Shown here piece after piece: positions 9,050-16,788 of a stretch of 47,000 bases of DNA. Below the pieces are notes generated by a model. The model did no database searches and had not been told where the DNA came from. It worked only from the letters and a program-made list of their open reading frames with translations. How positions within the stretch are numbered: the stretch's first letter is position 1; each line of letters opens with the position of its first letter. A program made the position numbers and the translations under genes. Source of the stretch: Lachnospiraceae bacterium (lineage in GTDB: Bacteria > Bacillota > Clostridia > Lachnospirales > Lachnospiraceae); assembly GCA_017392525.1 (NCBI GenBank), contig JAFOVD010000026.1, forward strand, positions 1-47,000, in the 5' to 3' direction.

Positions 9050-9090
9050 TATCTCGGTTTATAACATTTTCTTATATGAATAATAACCAT

Positions 9091-9124
9091 CAAAAAAACG
9101 CCAGGGAAAAACTTCCCTGACGTT
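9091..9124 (-). terminator. Intrinsic terminator after secDF
   Basis: AACGYCAGGGAA-type arms (9097-9108 with 9113-9124, one mismatch) are followed on the minus strand by seven Ts. It ends the SCIFF-scm-secDF unit, 17 bp past the secDF stop. Confidence 0.9.
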
Positions 9125-9141
9125 TCTATCCTTCAATCCTT

Positions 9142-11466
9142 TTACTTTTGGGATTTTGACTTCTTAGCCTTACCTTTCTTTGGTGCCTTAACTCTTGCCT
9201 TGATATGTAACTTCATCAGGAACCAGAGCTCTGTAGCCAAGCAGATAGATGAATATGTACCTACTAATACACCAACCAACAGTGGAAATGCAAATTCACG
9301 GATAGAAGATACACCGAGAATTAAAAGCATAAGTACTGTTACTGCTGTTGTAAATGAAGTACTCATAGATCTTGATAATGTCTGAGAAATAGATCTGTCA
9401 GCCAATTCTGTCAGAGATTCTTCATCCACCTTCTTAAGTCCAGCCAAATTTTCACGAATTCTATCAAAGATGACAATTGTATCGTTGACAGAATAACCGA
9501 TAACTGTAAGCATACATGCAATAAATGCAGATCCTACAGAGATTCTTGCAAGTGCATATACAGCAAGTACAACCAGCACATCATGTACCAGTGCAATAAT
9601 TGCAGATGATGCAAAACGGATATCCTTGAATCTGAACCAGATATAAAGAAGCATAAAGAGTGCTGCAACTATAACAGCAATCAGCGAATCTCTTCGCATC
9701 TCAGCTCCGATTGTAGAACTGATATTTTCAGAAGATATATTAGTCTCTTCTACACCAAATTTATCATTTAACTTTGTATTAAGTTCTTCACGCTGCTCCA
9801 GATCAAGTGTCTTTGTCTTGAAGATAACAGACTCACCGCCATCAACCTTCTGAACCTGAATATCATTGTCACCAGTTACTTCAGAGATAACCGGTACGAT
9901 TTCATCATCAATCTCAGCTAATGTGTATTCCTTGTCAAATGTTACTGTTGTGGATGTACCACCCAGGAACTCAAGACTGTAGTTCAGTGCTCTGTCTCCC
10001 TTGCCTGCATGGATACCCATTGCAACAAAACCGGACAGGATGACAAGAGCAGAAGCTGCAAAGAAGATTTTTCTCTTTGCAATAAACTTACGTGTCTTAT
10101 AACCATCCGCATGCTTCATACGAGCATAGAACTTACGATCATGCACACCGAGTGCATAGAATACATTCATAAGAATTCTTGCAATAACAAGGGCTGTAAA
10201 CATAGAGATTACAACACCAAGTGCAAGTGTGATTGCGAATCCCTTAACAGTACCTGTACCAATAACGCCAAGAACTGCTGCTGCAATCAATGTAGTAATA
10301 TTACCATCTAAAATAGCGGACAAAGCTTTCTTGAAACCTGTGTCCATTGCATTCGCTACTGTTCTTCCGGCAATCAATTCTTCCTTGATACGCGCGAAAA
10401 TAATAACATTAGCATCCACCGCCATACCGATTGACAGGATGATACCTGCAATACCCGGCAGAGTCAGTGTGAAATCAAATACATTCAGGATACCAAGCAT
10501 AATGCAAATGTAAAGAAGAAGCGCAAGAGTTGCAACAACGCCCGGAATATAATACATAAAGATAAGGAATAACATTACAATTCCAATACCAAATGCAGCC
10601 GCGATAAAACTTGTAGAAAGTGCATCATTTCCAAGCTGTGCGCCTACAACTTCTGACTGTAATTCCTGAAGTTCAAGGTCAAGTCCACCGATACGGATAT
10701 AAGAAGCAAGATCAGATGCCTCATCATAATCACTCATACCCTCGATTACGCACTGTCCGTCTGTAATTGCATTGTTAACGGATGGAACAGATACGAACTT
10801 GCCATCATAGTAAATACCGATAGACTGGTTTGCTGCTGCAGCTGCTGTCGTTGCAGTTGCAAACTTCTCTGTACCTTCATCTGTAAGAGATAATTCAACA
10901 ATCGGCTCTGAAGCTTTAGTTGTCTGATTTGACTGATATGCTGCATTAGCACTGGCAACATCAGAACCTGTCATAATAACAGAACCATTGTCAATTAAAG
11001 CATCCAAGTCATAATTTAACTTATACTCACCAGATGTACTGTCATAGGAATAGTTTTCATTTCCATCAGAATCCTTCTGTGCAATAAAGTAAATCTGACC
11101 CGGTGTACCAAGTTCTTCCAGAATCGCATTGGCATCTGTAACGCCAGGGATTTCAACTGTAATTCGGTTATCACCAACCTGATAAACAGAGGCTTCCGTC
11201 GTTGTTGTTTCATCCCCCAAGTCATTCTCAATACGCTGCTGAAGCTTCATGATTGTATCATCCATGTCTTCCTGACTTGGCGAATCTCCAACAACTTCAT
11301 ACGTAATACTTACACCACCGGCCAGGTCAAGTCCCAGCTTCAAGCTGTTATCTTTGCCCTTCATTGTGGCTCTGATAACGCCCAGGGCGTAATATCCGAG
11401 TAAAGCAATAATGACTACATACGCAATCAGGACTGCTATACCCTTGCCCTTCTTCATTCGTTTCAT
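9142..11466 (-). CDS. secDF: Fused protein-export membrane protein SecDF
   Basis: 774 residues, the single-chain SecD-SecF form common in Firmicutes. The SecD half has helix 1 (about 9-30), the conserved LGLDLAGGVSITYEV, a large extracytoplasmic region (P1) to about 270, and five helices including IPGVVATLALLLYI and GIAGIILSIGMAVDANVIIFARIKEE. The SecF half starts near 455, with its own first helix, SLEFLGGTSTTVTFD, and helices including ALVHDVLVVLAVY and VIGYSVNDTIVIFDRIREN. It ends in a lysine-rich cytoplasmic tail. It uses the proton or sodium gradient to help Sec-dependent export. It follows scm by 26 bp with RBS AAGGAGAAAGACAAA. The SCIFF-scm-secDF order is a recurrent clostridial neighbourhood. 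Confidence 0.96.
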   Translation of the reverse strand: MKRMKKGKGIAVLIAYVVIIALLGYYALGVIRATMKGKDNSLKLGLDLAGGVSITYEVVGDSPSQEDMDDTIMKLQQRIENDLGDETTTTEASVYQVGDNRITVEIPGVTDANAILEELGTPGQIYFIAQKDSDGNENYSYDSTSGEYKLNYDLDALIDNGSVIMTGSDVASANAAYQSNQTTKASEPIVELSLTDEGTEKFATATTAAAAANQSIGIYYDGKFVSVPSVNNAITDGQCVIEGMSDYDEASDLASYIRIGGLDLELQELQSEVVGAQLGNDALSTSFIAAAFGIGIVMLFLIFMYYIPGVVATLALLLYICIMLGILNVFDFTLTLPGIAGIILSIGMAVDANVIIFARIKEELIAGRTVANAMDTGFKKALSAILDGNITTLIAAAVLGVIGTGTVKGFAITLALGVVISMFTALVIARILMNVFYALGVHDRKFYARMKHADGYKTRKFIAKRKIFFAASALVILSGFVAMGIHAGKGDRALNYSLEFLGGTSTTVTFDKEYTLAEIDDEIVPVISEVTGDNDIQVQKVDGGESVIFKTKTLDLEQREELNTKLNDKFGVEETNISSENISSTIGAEMRRDSLIAVIVAALFMLLYIWFRFKDIRFASSAIIALVHDVLVVLAVYALARISVGSAFIACMLTVIGYSVNDTIVIFDRIRENLAGLKKVDEESLTELADRSISQTLSRSMSTSFTTAVTVLMLLILGVSSIREFAFPLLVGVLVGTYSSICLATELWFLMKLHIKARVKAPKKGKAKKSKSQK

Positions 11467-11492
11467 TTTGTCTTTCTCCTTAGTTTTCTTTT

Positions 11493-12872
11493 TTACTCCT
11501 CAGCATCAAGCTCTGCTTCTGCAGCCTTGATCATGATTGCACACTCGATACGCTTCTTCTGTAATTCACACCCCAAATCGTAGGCATCGTTAATATTTCC
11601 GTGTGCGTTGTAAGAGTTTGCTGCACATCCACCGCTGCAATAGAATCTTGCGAAGCAGTTTTTGCACTTATCTTTTGAATAAACATTACACTTCTTGAAT
11701 TCTTCGCGAAGCTCATTGTTTTTCACACCTTCATAGATGTTACCCATCAGGAAGTCCTTCTTACCAACAAACTGGTGACATGGATACAAATCTCCTGTTG
11801 GAGTAACTGCAAGATACTCTGTTCCTGAACCACAACCGCTCAGTCTCTTGTAAACACAAGGGCCACCGGCCAGATCAATCATGAAATGGAAGAAATTGAA
11901 CTCATTGTCCTTCTTATATCTCTTCACCATCTCTGCTGCAAGCTCATCGTACTCTGCAAATAATTCCGGAAGATCTTCCTCCTGAAGTGCGTATGGTTCC
12001 TTTGGATCTGTAACAACCGGCTCAACAGAGATTTCCTTGAATCCAAGATCTGCAAGATGGATTACATCCTTTGCAAAATCCTTGTTGTTACGAGTAAATG
12101 TTCCACGCACGTAGTAATTTGTCTGATTACGACTCTCTGCAAACTTCTGGAACTTCGGCATAACAATATCATAACTTGCTGCACCATTTGGGAAAGGACG
12201 CATCCGGTTATGAACCTCTGGTCTACCATCGATAGAAAGTACCACATTGCCCATTTCCTTATTTGCAAATTCCATGATTTCATCATTCAAACGAACACCG
12301 TTTGTAGTCAATGTGAAACGGAATTTCTTATCATGTGTTTTCTCAAGTTCACGTCCATAGTTGACGATTCCCTTGACAACTTCCCAATTCAGAAGTGGCT
12401 CACCGCCGAAGAAATCAACTTCAAGATTTCTTCGGTTGCCAGAATTCTCAACTAAGAAATCCAATGCTTTCTTACCAACCTCAAGGGACATAAGTTCCTT
12501 AGGCATACCATTGTATGTTCCCTCATCTGCGAAACAATATTCACAAGAAAGGTTACAATCATGTGCGATGTGCAAGCACAGTGCCTTGACAACATTTGGT
12601 CTATTTGTAAACTCATCGATATATGGTTCATAAACATCCTCAACGAAGAGGGCATTCTGATCCTTTAATTCCTGGATTTCGCCATAAGCTTCCTCCATAA
12701 CATCGACAGCAATTTCAGGATGCTTTTCCTGCATCGCCTGGATTAATTCCTCTTTGGATAAACTCTCGAATTGTCCGATCATATCATACATAAGATCGTC
12801 CACAACATGAATTGCTCCGGAATTGACATCCATAACGATATTATAGCCATTGTTTTTGTACTGATGTATCAA
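11493..12872 (-). CDS. scm: Radical-SAM SCIFF/ranthipeptide maturase (thioether-forming)
   Basis: I set the start at the TTG at 12870-12872 (IHQYKNNGYNIV... after the initiator), 7 bases behind a perfect AGGAGG; longer frames have no RBS. 459 residues. The N-terminal part (about 1-95) is the RRE-like peptide-recognition region. The radical-SAM cluster C106-x3-C110-x2-C113 (CNLSCEYC) follows, and GGEPLLN lies near 155. A C-terminal SPASM domain has several cysteines (GCGSGTEYLAVTPTGDLYPCHQF, then CKNCFARFYCSGGCAANSYN) for two auxiliary Fe-S clusters. Known homologues join Cys sulfur to the gamma-carbon or another non-alpha carbon of acceptor residues in the SCIFF peptide. The precursor gene is immediately upstream. 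Family assignment is firm; the TTG start is likely. Confidence 0.95.
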   Translation of the reverse strand: MIHQYKNNGYNIVMDVNSGAIHVVDDLMYDMIGQFESLSKEELIQAMQEKHPEIAVDVMEEAYGEIQELKDQNALFVEDVYEPYIDEFTNRPNVVKALCLHIAHDCNLSCEYCFADEGTYNGMPKELMSLEVGKKALDFLVENSGNRRNLEVDFFGGEPLLNWEVVKGIVNYGRELEKTHDKKFRFTLTTNGVRLNDEIMEFANKEMGNVVLSIDGRPEVHNRMRPFPNGAASYDIVMPKFQKFAESRNQTNYYVRGTFTRNNKDFAKDVIHLADLGFKEISVEPVVTDPKEPYALQEEDLPELFAEYDELAAEMVKRYKKDNEFNFFHFMIDLAGGPCVYKRLSGCGSGTEYLAVTPTGDLYPCHQFVGKKDFLMGNIYEGVKNNELREEFKKCNVYSKDKCKNCFARFYCSGGCAANSYNAHGNINDAYDLGCELQKKRIECAIMIKAAEAELDAEE

Positions 12873-12892
12873 AGTACAACCTCCTAAATCTA

Positions 12893-12915
12893 GCAACACG
12901 AGTGCTTCGCGTTGC
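12893..12915 (-). promoter_or_regulatory. Hairpin just upstream of the scm RBS
   Basis: GCAAC-x-CGA and TCG-x-GTTGC pair with one internal mismatch. The stem ends about 7-13 bases before the AGGAGG of scm. No T run follows; it may control translation or protect the scm end of a processed transcript. Confidence 0.5.
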
Positions 12916-12939
12916 GGGTAAATTTTCCTAATAACGCAC

Positions 12940-12967
12940 AAAACGACCGTACGCAATGCGAACGGTC
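12940..12967 (-). terminator. Leaky terminator/attenuator between SCIFF and scm
   Basis: GACCGT-T-CGC, an ATT loop and GCG-T-ACGGTC (12945-12967) are followed on the minus strand by only GTTTTG. The weak T tract suggests partial read-through, which would give much more SCIFF mRNA than maturase mRNA from one promoter. Confidence 0.65.
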
Positions 12968-13002
12968 CTTTTGCAAATAAATCAAAAATTTAAACTACAA
13001 AA

Positions 13003-13146
13003 TTATTTGTCATGTTCACAAGTCTGATTTCCAACTGTACAGCTAGTCTTGCAAGCAGACTGGCAAGATGTCTGACATTCACCACATCCACCTGTTTTAA
13101 CTGTGTTACATAACTTCTTTGTATTTAATGTCTTTACATGCTTCAT
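13003..13146 (-). CDS. scfA: SCIFF ranthipeptide precursor
   Basis: 47 residues, starting MKHVKTLNTKKLCNT and ending NQTCEHDK, behind AAGGAGTATGTACT. The core GGCGECQTSCQSACKTSCTV is near-invariant in Clostridia ('six cysteines in forty-five'). Cysteines are at 13, 21, 24, 28, 32, 36 and 43; the usual form has six, so C13 is an extra one in the leader-like part. The maturase downstream installs thioether bridges between core cysteines and nearby acceptor residues. The mature peptide is exported by an unassigned route and has been linked to population-level signalling in some clostridia. The gene has its own promoter and structured leader. Confidence 0.96.
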   Translation of the reverse strand: MKHVKTLNTKKLCNTVKTGGCGECQTSCQSACKTSCTVGNQTCEHDK

Positions 13147-13166
13147 AGTACATACTCCTTTTTTAC

Positions 13167-13208
13167 TTGATAACTTATCAAAAAGCTTCGCAGTTTCGAC
13201 AAAACTGC
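13167..13208 (-). promoter_or_regulatory. Two palindromes in the SCIFF leader
   Basis: A 15-base perfect palindrome (TTGATAA-C-TTATCAA, 13167-13181) and a 7-bp hairpin (GCAGTTT/AAACTGC, 13190-13208) lie between the promoter and the SCIFF RBS. The first could be a dimeric repressor site or an RNA hairpin close to the RBS. Confidence 0.5.
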
Positions 13209-13219
13209 AATCTAACGAA

Positions 13220-13228
13220 ATTATAGCA
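13220..13228 (-). promoter_or_regulatory. Extended -10 promoter for SCIFF
   Basis: Minus strand TGCTATAAT: a perfect TATAAT (13220-13225) with the TGn extension and a poor -35. It lies about 74 bases before the SCIFF ATG, separate from the upstream PPIase gene. Confidence 0.7.
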
Positions 13229-13289
13229 TAGCCCCTTGAAAATAGGAAGAGTTTTTTAGCTTTGCACCCACGTGAAAACGCGGGGCTTT

Positions 13290-14459
13290 CTAGCCTTCGT
13301 CCTCTGCCGAAACGCTTACCTTCGCCTGGTCTACGCAGAGGTCGCAAGCCTTGTTACAAACATACATCTTCTTCAGATATTCTTCACCCGCCGCATCATT
13401 TGGCCCGTAAATAGAAAATAAATCCGCGACCTCATTTACGCCGGCCTGAGTCACCAGGTTCTCAGTGTATTCATTGTAACCATCCTCATCAAGCTCGATT
13501 CCCTCTTTCTTGGCAATAGCCTCAAAAATCATCTCCACCGTCAGATTCGACTCCAGGCTCTCCTTAATCTGAGATTCGAAATCCTCTAGCGTCGTTCCAT
13601 AAGTGCTTGAAAGATACTCCTCCAAAGTGGAACCGTCTGTCACATATGTATCCGTATATTTCTGCTCATACTCCTCGAGTCGTTTCTCCACAAGTCCTTC
13701 CGGAAATGAGTTTACCTTACAGGTTTCTTTCACAGCCTCAATCACTGCAGCTCGAGTTGCCGATGTTTTAGAAGACTCTGCAGACTCCTCTGCCTGAGCT
13801 TTGGCCCCATTATAAAGGTCATCCACCGTCTTATAATCGCTGAAATTCTGCGCCACGATTTCATCTGTAATATTATCAAGTGTCACCGCGGTTTCCACGT
13901 AATTAATGGTAAATGTAAACACCACCTGCTGTCCCGCTAAATCAGTACTTGAATAGTTTTCAGGAAATGTTACGTCTGCATCTACTGTGGTTCCAACTGT
14001 CGCACCAACCAGTGCAGATGTGAATCCATCAATATATCCTGTTCCCTGATCCGCGTCTGCATTTCCAGCGACATCAATATTTACAGAGCTGGCTGTTCCA
14101 CCGTCAAATGCAACTCCATCCTTCTTGCCGACATAATCAACATTGACAATAGAATCTGCGGACACAACCGTTTCATCAGACTTGATGTATGGCACGGTGC
14201 TGGAAATCATTTCCTCTTCCGCTGCCCGGATTTTCTCCTCCGTCACCTCGTAGTCGTCAATAGTAACCTCCAGGCCTTCATACTGCCCGAGAGTAACATA
14301 ATCGTCCACATCATAATCTATATCCATACTTGTTTTTGTCCCGCAGCCGGAAAGTGTCAACGCGAAAACTGTAAGCAGTGCCCCGGCTTTGGCGCCTAGT
14401 TTTGCTAGAGCGCTTGTCCCGGCTTTGGCGCGGGGCGCAGTGGCTGTATGTTTATTCAT
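13290..14459 (-). CDS. Trigger-factor-like FKBP peptidyl-prolyl isomerase, lipoprotein
   Basis: 389 residues. The N-terminal signal ends in a lipobox TLSGC with C39 as the lipid anchor. A linker rich in D/Y/E follows, then an FKBP-type domain at about 90-195 (VNVDYVGKKDGVAFDGG..., GYIDGFTSALVGATVG..., VTFPENYSS). The remainder is the helical C-terminal part of a trigger-factor-like protein. It probably helps fold exported proteins at the outer face of the membrane. The signal region contains a short direct repeat (two AKAG-coding copies around 14391 and 14420). RBS ACAGGAGGG lies 7 bases before ATG. It is upstream of SCIFF-scm-secDF; whether it serves that peptide is unknown. Confidence 0.88.
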   Translation of the reverse strand: MNKHTATAPRAKAGTSALAKLGAKAGALLTVFALTLSGCGTKTSMDIDYDVDDYVTLGQYEGLEVTIDDYEVTEEKIRAAEEEMISSTVPYIKSDETVVSADSIVNVDYVGKKDGVAFDGGTASSVNIDVAGNADADQGTGYIDGFTSALVGATVGTTVDADVTFPENYSSTDLAGQQVVFTFTINYVETAVTLDNITDEIVAQNFSDYKTVDDLYNGAKAQAEESAESSKTSATRAAVIEAVKETCKVNSFPEGLVEKRLEEYEQKYTDTYVTDGSTLEEYLSSTYGTTLEDFESQIKESLESNLTVEMIFEAIAKKEGIELDEDGYNEYTENLVTQAGVNEVADLFSIYGPNDAAGEEYLKKMYVCNKACDLCVDQAKVSVSAEDEG

Positions 14460-14564
14460 TTATATTCCCTCCTGTGTGTCTATTCCTAATAATTTGGTTG
14501 TAATATTTCCTCCGGATACGCTTTGTACTTACTCCGGATTTCCTTCTTATATACGTTCTGTACA

Positions 14565-14594
14565 ATAGTACCATATCTGGATTAAACGGTGCAA
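14565..14594 (-). promoter_or_regulatory. Probable promoter of the PPIase gene
   Basis: Minus strand TTGCAC (14589-14594), 18-base spacer, TACTAT (14565-14570) preceded by TGG. It would give a leader of about 100 bases. It is divergent from the plus-strand promoter next to it. Confidence 0.55.
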
Positions 14595-14632
14595 TTCTCC
14601 TTGAATTCAGACAGTTTGACCCGGAGATTCTA

Positions 14633-14661
14633 TTGCTTTTTCATTATTCTGATGTTAAAAT
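14633..14661 (+). promoter_or_regulatory. Probable promoter of the 154-aa gene
   Basis: TTGCTT (14633-14638), 17-base spacer, TAAAAT (14656-14661), about 80 bases before the ATG at 14742. Confidence 0.55.
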
Positions 14662-14741
14662 CTAGAGGATTGTGTTGGAATCCACTTGGGAATGTTCCCG
14701 CGAAGTTGGATTACACGGATATTTAGGAGGGAACAAAAGAT

Positions 14742-15206
14742 ATGAATATGTTTACAATTGTGCTTTTGATTGTAGCCTTAGTAATGGTTGGTATTACAGT
14801 CGCACTATATTTCCTGGGAAAGCGTGCAGAAGCAAAGAGAGCTGAGCAGGAAGAACAAATCGCTGCAGCATCTCAGCAGGTTAGTATGTTAATTATCGAT
14901 AAGAAGATGATGAAACTTAAAGACTCCGGTCTTCCAGAGCAGGTTATTGCATCTACACCTTGGTATGCAAAACGTTCTAAGATGCCAATCGTAAAGGCTA
15001 AAGTTGGTCCTAAGATGATGACATTCATCTGCGACAATATGATTTTCAATGATCTTCCAGTTAAGAGAGAAGTAAAAGCTACTATTTCCGGTCTTTATAT
15101 CACATCCGCTCGTGTATCACACGGTAAGGTTGTTAAGGCTGAAGAAAAGAAGAAGGGTCTTCGAGCTTGGTTACTTCGTAAGAATAAAGAATTAAGAAAC
15201 AAGTAA
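14742..15206 (+). CDS. Membrane-anchored protein of unknown function
   Basis: 154 residues. One N-terminal membrane helix (about 4-25, FTIVLLIVALVMVGITVALYFLG) is followed by a charged A/E/K/R/Q-rich helix (about 27-48). A compact basic domain (about 50-135) contains MLIIDKKMMKLKDSGLP, KAKVGPKMMTFICD and VKREVKATISGLYIT. A lysine/arginine-rich tail ends it. The helix probably anchors the domain on the cytoplasmic face. RBS AGGAGGG lies 11 bases before ATG. It is a single-gene unit with its own promoter and terminator. Codon use matches neighbouring housekeeping genes. I do not know a function; the AKVGPK-(M)TF-CD pattern looks like a conserved clostridial family. Confidence 0.75.
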   Translation: MNMFTIVLLIVALVMVGITVALYFLGKRAEAKRAEQEEQIAAASQQVSMLIIDKKMMKLKDSGLPEQVIASTPWYAKRSKMPIVKAKVGPKMMTFICDNMIFNDLPVKREVKATISGLYITSARVSHGKVVKAEEKKKGLRAWLLRKNKELRNK

Positions 15207-15216
15207 ATACTTGAAT

Positions 15217-15249
15217 GCGGGCAGGAAATATTTCCTACCCGCTTTTTTT
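15217..15249 (+). terminator. Intrinsic terminator of the 154-aa gene
   Basis: GCGGG-c-AGGAAA (15217-15228) pairs with TTTCCT-a-CCCGC (15231-15242) and is followed by seven Ts, 10 bp after the stop. Confidence 0.92.
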
Positions 15250-15268
15250 GCGCTCTTTCCTACCCTCG

Positions 15269-16078
15269 TTAAAGAAAATAATGTTTGATGATACGTTGTA
15301 TTTCCACAATTCCAAGCGGATTTTCAGAGCACTCCTCCGTTATTATCAAATCATCCCCCAAGAATATATTGTTTTTCTCATACTCTTTAATTCTCCACAC
15401 CGAATGTATTGCATAATTGGGATTGTCCATCATTCCGCGGTGCTCCCAATAAATCACTTTTCTTCTCTTAATATCTAATATTGTAAAATCCGGATAAATA
15501 ACATTTCCACTGTTTAACCGAAGCGGCCGCTCATACTTATATAAAACCCCGCAGCTATCCAGCAGGTTTGCAATATTAATCTCCGACTTTGACCTAACTC
15601 GCTCCCCTCGGTTCGTGATATAGTCCGGCCCGTCCAAAGATATTTCCTTTCCCTGATACTCTTCTTTACACCACATTTCAATGTATTTTTTATCTGAAAT
15701 ATCAATTGGAGTAATCATTTCCTGCGATTCTTCAGGATATTTATCGTATATATTTCTTAAGGATTCTTCTCTGCAAAGGTACCTGTCAAGCATCTTCTCC
15801 AATATCCTTAATTCGAAATCAATCTGCTTCAACACTTTCTCATCATAAGACTTCTGAAGAAGCTTCTTAATAAACTTTTTTCTGGTTTTACTTATATATT
15901 TGCCCCCTGCTGCAGACGCATATTCCCGGAAATAATACGATACATTTTTCCCTCTTTTTGCAATATGTATTTTCCCTTCTGGTGATTTCTTAAGTGACTC
16001 TTCAATCTTCTGCTTCTCCTTCTTCAATTCAGAGATTCTCTTCGTAATAATCTTTTCAACTTGTAATGCAGATAGCAT
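15269..16078 (-). CDS. Unknown protein with a PD-(D/E)XK-like core
   Basis: 269 residues. The N-terminal 110 residues are helical and very basic (coiled-coil-like KKEKQKIEESLKK, TRKKFIKKLLQK). The C-terminal part resembles a PD-(D/E)XK nuclease fold: RSKSE (E166), then PERPLRL-like strand, YPDFTI (D197) and YWEHRG (E212-x-R214), where R replaces the usual lysine. This suggests a nuclease-like or degenerate nuclease fold; activity is not shown. RBS AAGGAGGGGG precedes the ATG at 16076-16078. The leader contains two upstream copies of this RBS-ATG module. It sits beside a repeat-rich, gene-poor stretch, which suggests an accessory locus. No partner gene identifies a defence or repair system. 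Confidence 0.75.
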   Translation of the reverse strand: MLSALQVEKIITKRISELKKEKQKIEESLKKSPEGKIHIAKRGKNVSYYFREYASAAGGKYISKTRKKFIKKLLQKSYDEKVLKQIDFELRILEKMLDRYLCREESLRNIYDKYPEESQEMITPIDISDKKYIEMWCKEEYQGKEISLDGPDYITNRGERVRSKSEINIANLLDSCGVLYKYERPLRLNSGNVIYPDFTILDIKRRKVIYWEHRGMMDNPNYAIHSVWRIKEYEKNNIFLGDDLIITEECSENPLGIVEIQRIIKHYFL

Positions 16079-16166
16079 ATTCCCCCTCCTTTTCTTTTAA
16101 TGCAAACAACATATTTTCCCTCTTTTTCTTTTAATGCAAATAACATATTTCCCCTCTTTTTCTTTT
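16065..16166. repeat. 34-bp tandem repeat triplicating an RBS and start codon
   Basis: Three copies (16065-16098, 16099-16132, 16133-16166) in exact 34-base register. On the minus strand each reads CATTAAAAGAAAA, a purine-rich SD (GGAGGGGG, GAGGG or GAGGGG) and ATG. The last copy is the real start of the 269-aa gene. The two upstream ATGs (16110-16112, 16144-16146) open short frames of about 18 and 40 codons that overlap the gene in other frames. Confidence 0.9.
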
Positions 16167-16270
16167 AATGATGTGGATCTGGCTGGTCTGGGGTTTGATT
16201 TGAGTGGGGCGGGCTTTCGCTTGGAGCGGGCTTTCGCCGTGCTTAGTTTTTCCGGCGATGGTAATGGTTG

Positions 16271-16406
16271 CTTTGCCGACTTGATTGGCTTTGCCGACTT
16301 GATTGGCTTTGCCGGCTTGATTGGCTTTGCCGGCTTGATTGGCTTTGCCGGCTTGATTGGCTTTGCCGGCTTGATTGGCTTTGCCGGCTTGATTGGCTTT
16401 GCCGGC
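16271..16406. repeat. 18-bp minisatellite, seven full units plus a partial
   Basis: Unit CTTTGCCGGCTTGATTGG from 16271; the first two units have GAC instead of GGC, then five identical units and a 10-base partial. Because 18 is a multiple of 3, four frames stay open across it; the minus strand would read (GKANQA)5(GKANQV)2. No frame has an RBS, so I call it non-coding. Confidence 0.9.
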
Positions 16407-16440
16407 GACGGTTATGTTCACCTTCGGCTTGTACCCAATC

Positions 16441-16760
16441 GCATAATATAAACAAATTGGAAGTCTTTTCACTTTTTTGTTTAAACAAGAAATTAAACTT
16501 TTTTAATAATTAAACAAATCAATTTCTTTTTAGAATTATTGTTCACTCGTTTAATAAAAAATCCTCATAAATCATGTGAAATATAAACAAAACTAGCCAT
16601 CACTAAAATTTTTGTTTATTATGGCAATCATTATTCCCTTTTTCCCAACAAAAAACTGAACAAAAAATCTCATTAATAGTATTTTTGTTTACCATTCTCA
16701 AAAAAACTTGCTTACAAATAAACATATTCTGCAATTAAGCGCATATTTGTTTACTTTCTT
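16441..16760. other. AT-rich gene-free stretch with recurrent TTTGTTTA
   Basis: No credible gene. TTTGTTTA or its complement TAAACAAA recurs at 16449, 16511, about 16583, 16612, 16684 and 16746, plus a 12-base palindrome TTGTTTAAACAA at 16477-16488. Copies switch orientation near 16600 (complement form to the left, forward form to the right). It could be a cluster of protein sites or simply low-complexity DNA. Confidence 0.5.
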
Positions 16761-16788
16761 TTTCCCATCCGCCTAACTACACTACTAT

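Noticed and set aside
8958-9090. Glycine or folate-related riboswitch upstream of glyA
   Set aside because: The leader has a promoter at 9021-9049 but no recognisable aptamer or tandem stems; it is too short.
13240-13289. Terminator after the PPIase lipoprotein gene
   Set aside because: A possible stem around CACGTG is poorly paired and followed by A rather than T on the minus strand, so read-through into SCIFF is likely.
16131-16472. Minus-strand 113-codon frame with GKANQA repeats
   Set aside because: No RBS before its ATG; three other frames across the same repeat are also open, so openness comes from the 18-bp unit. No plausible promoter or partner.
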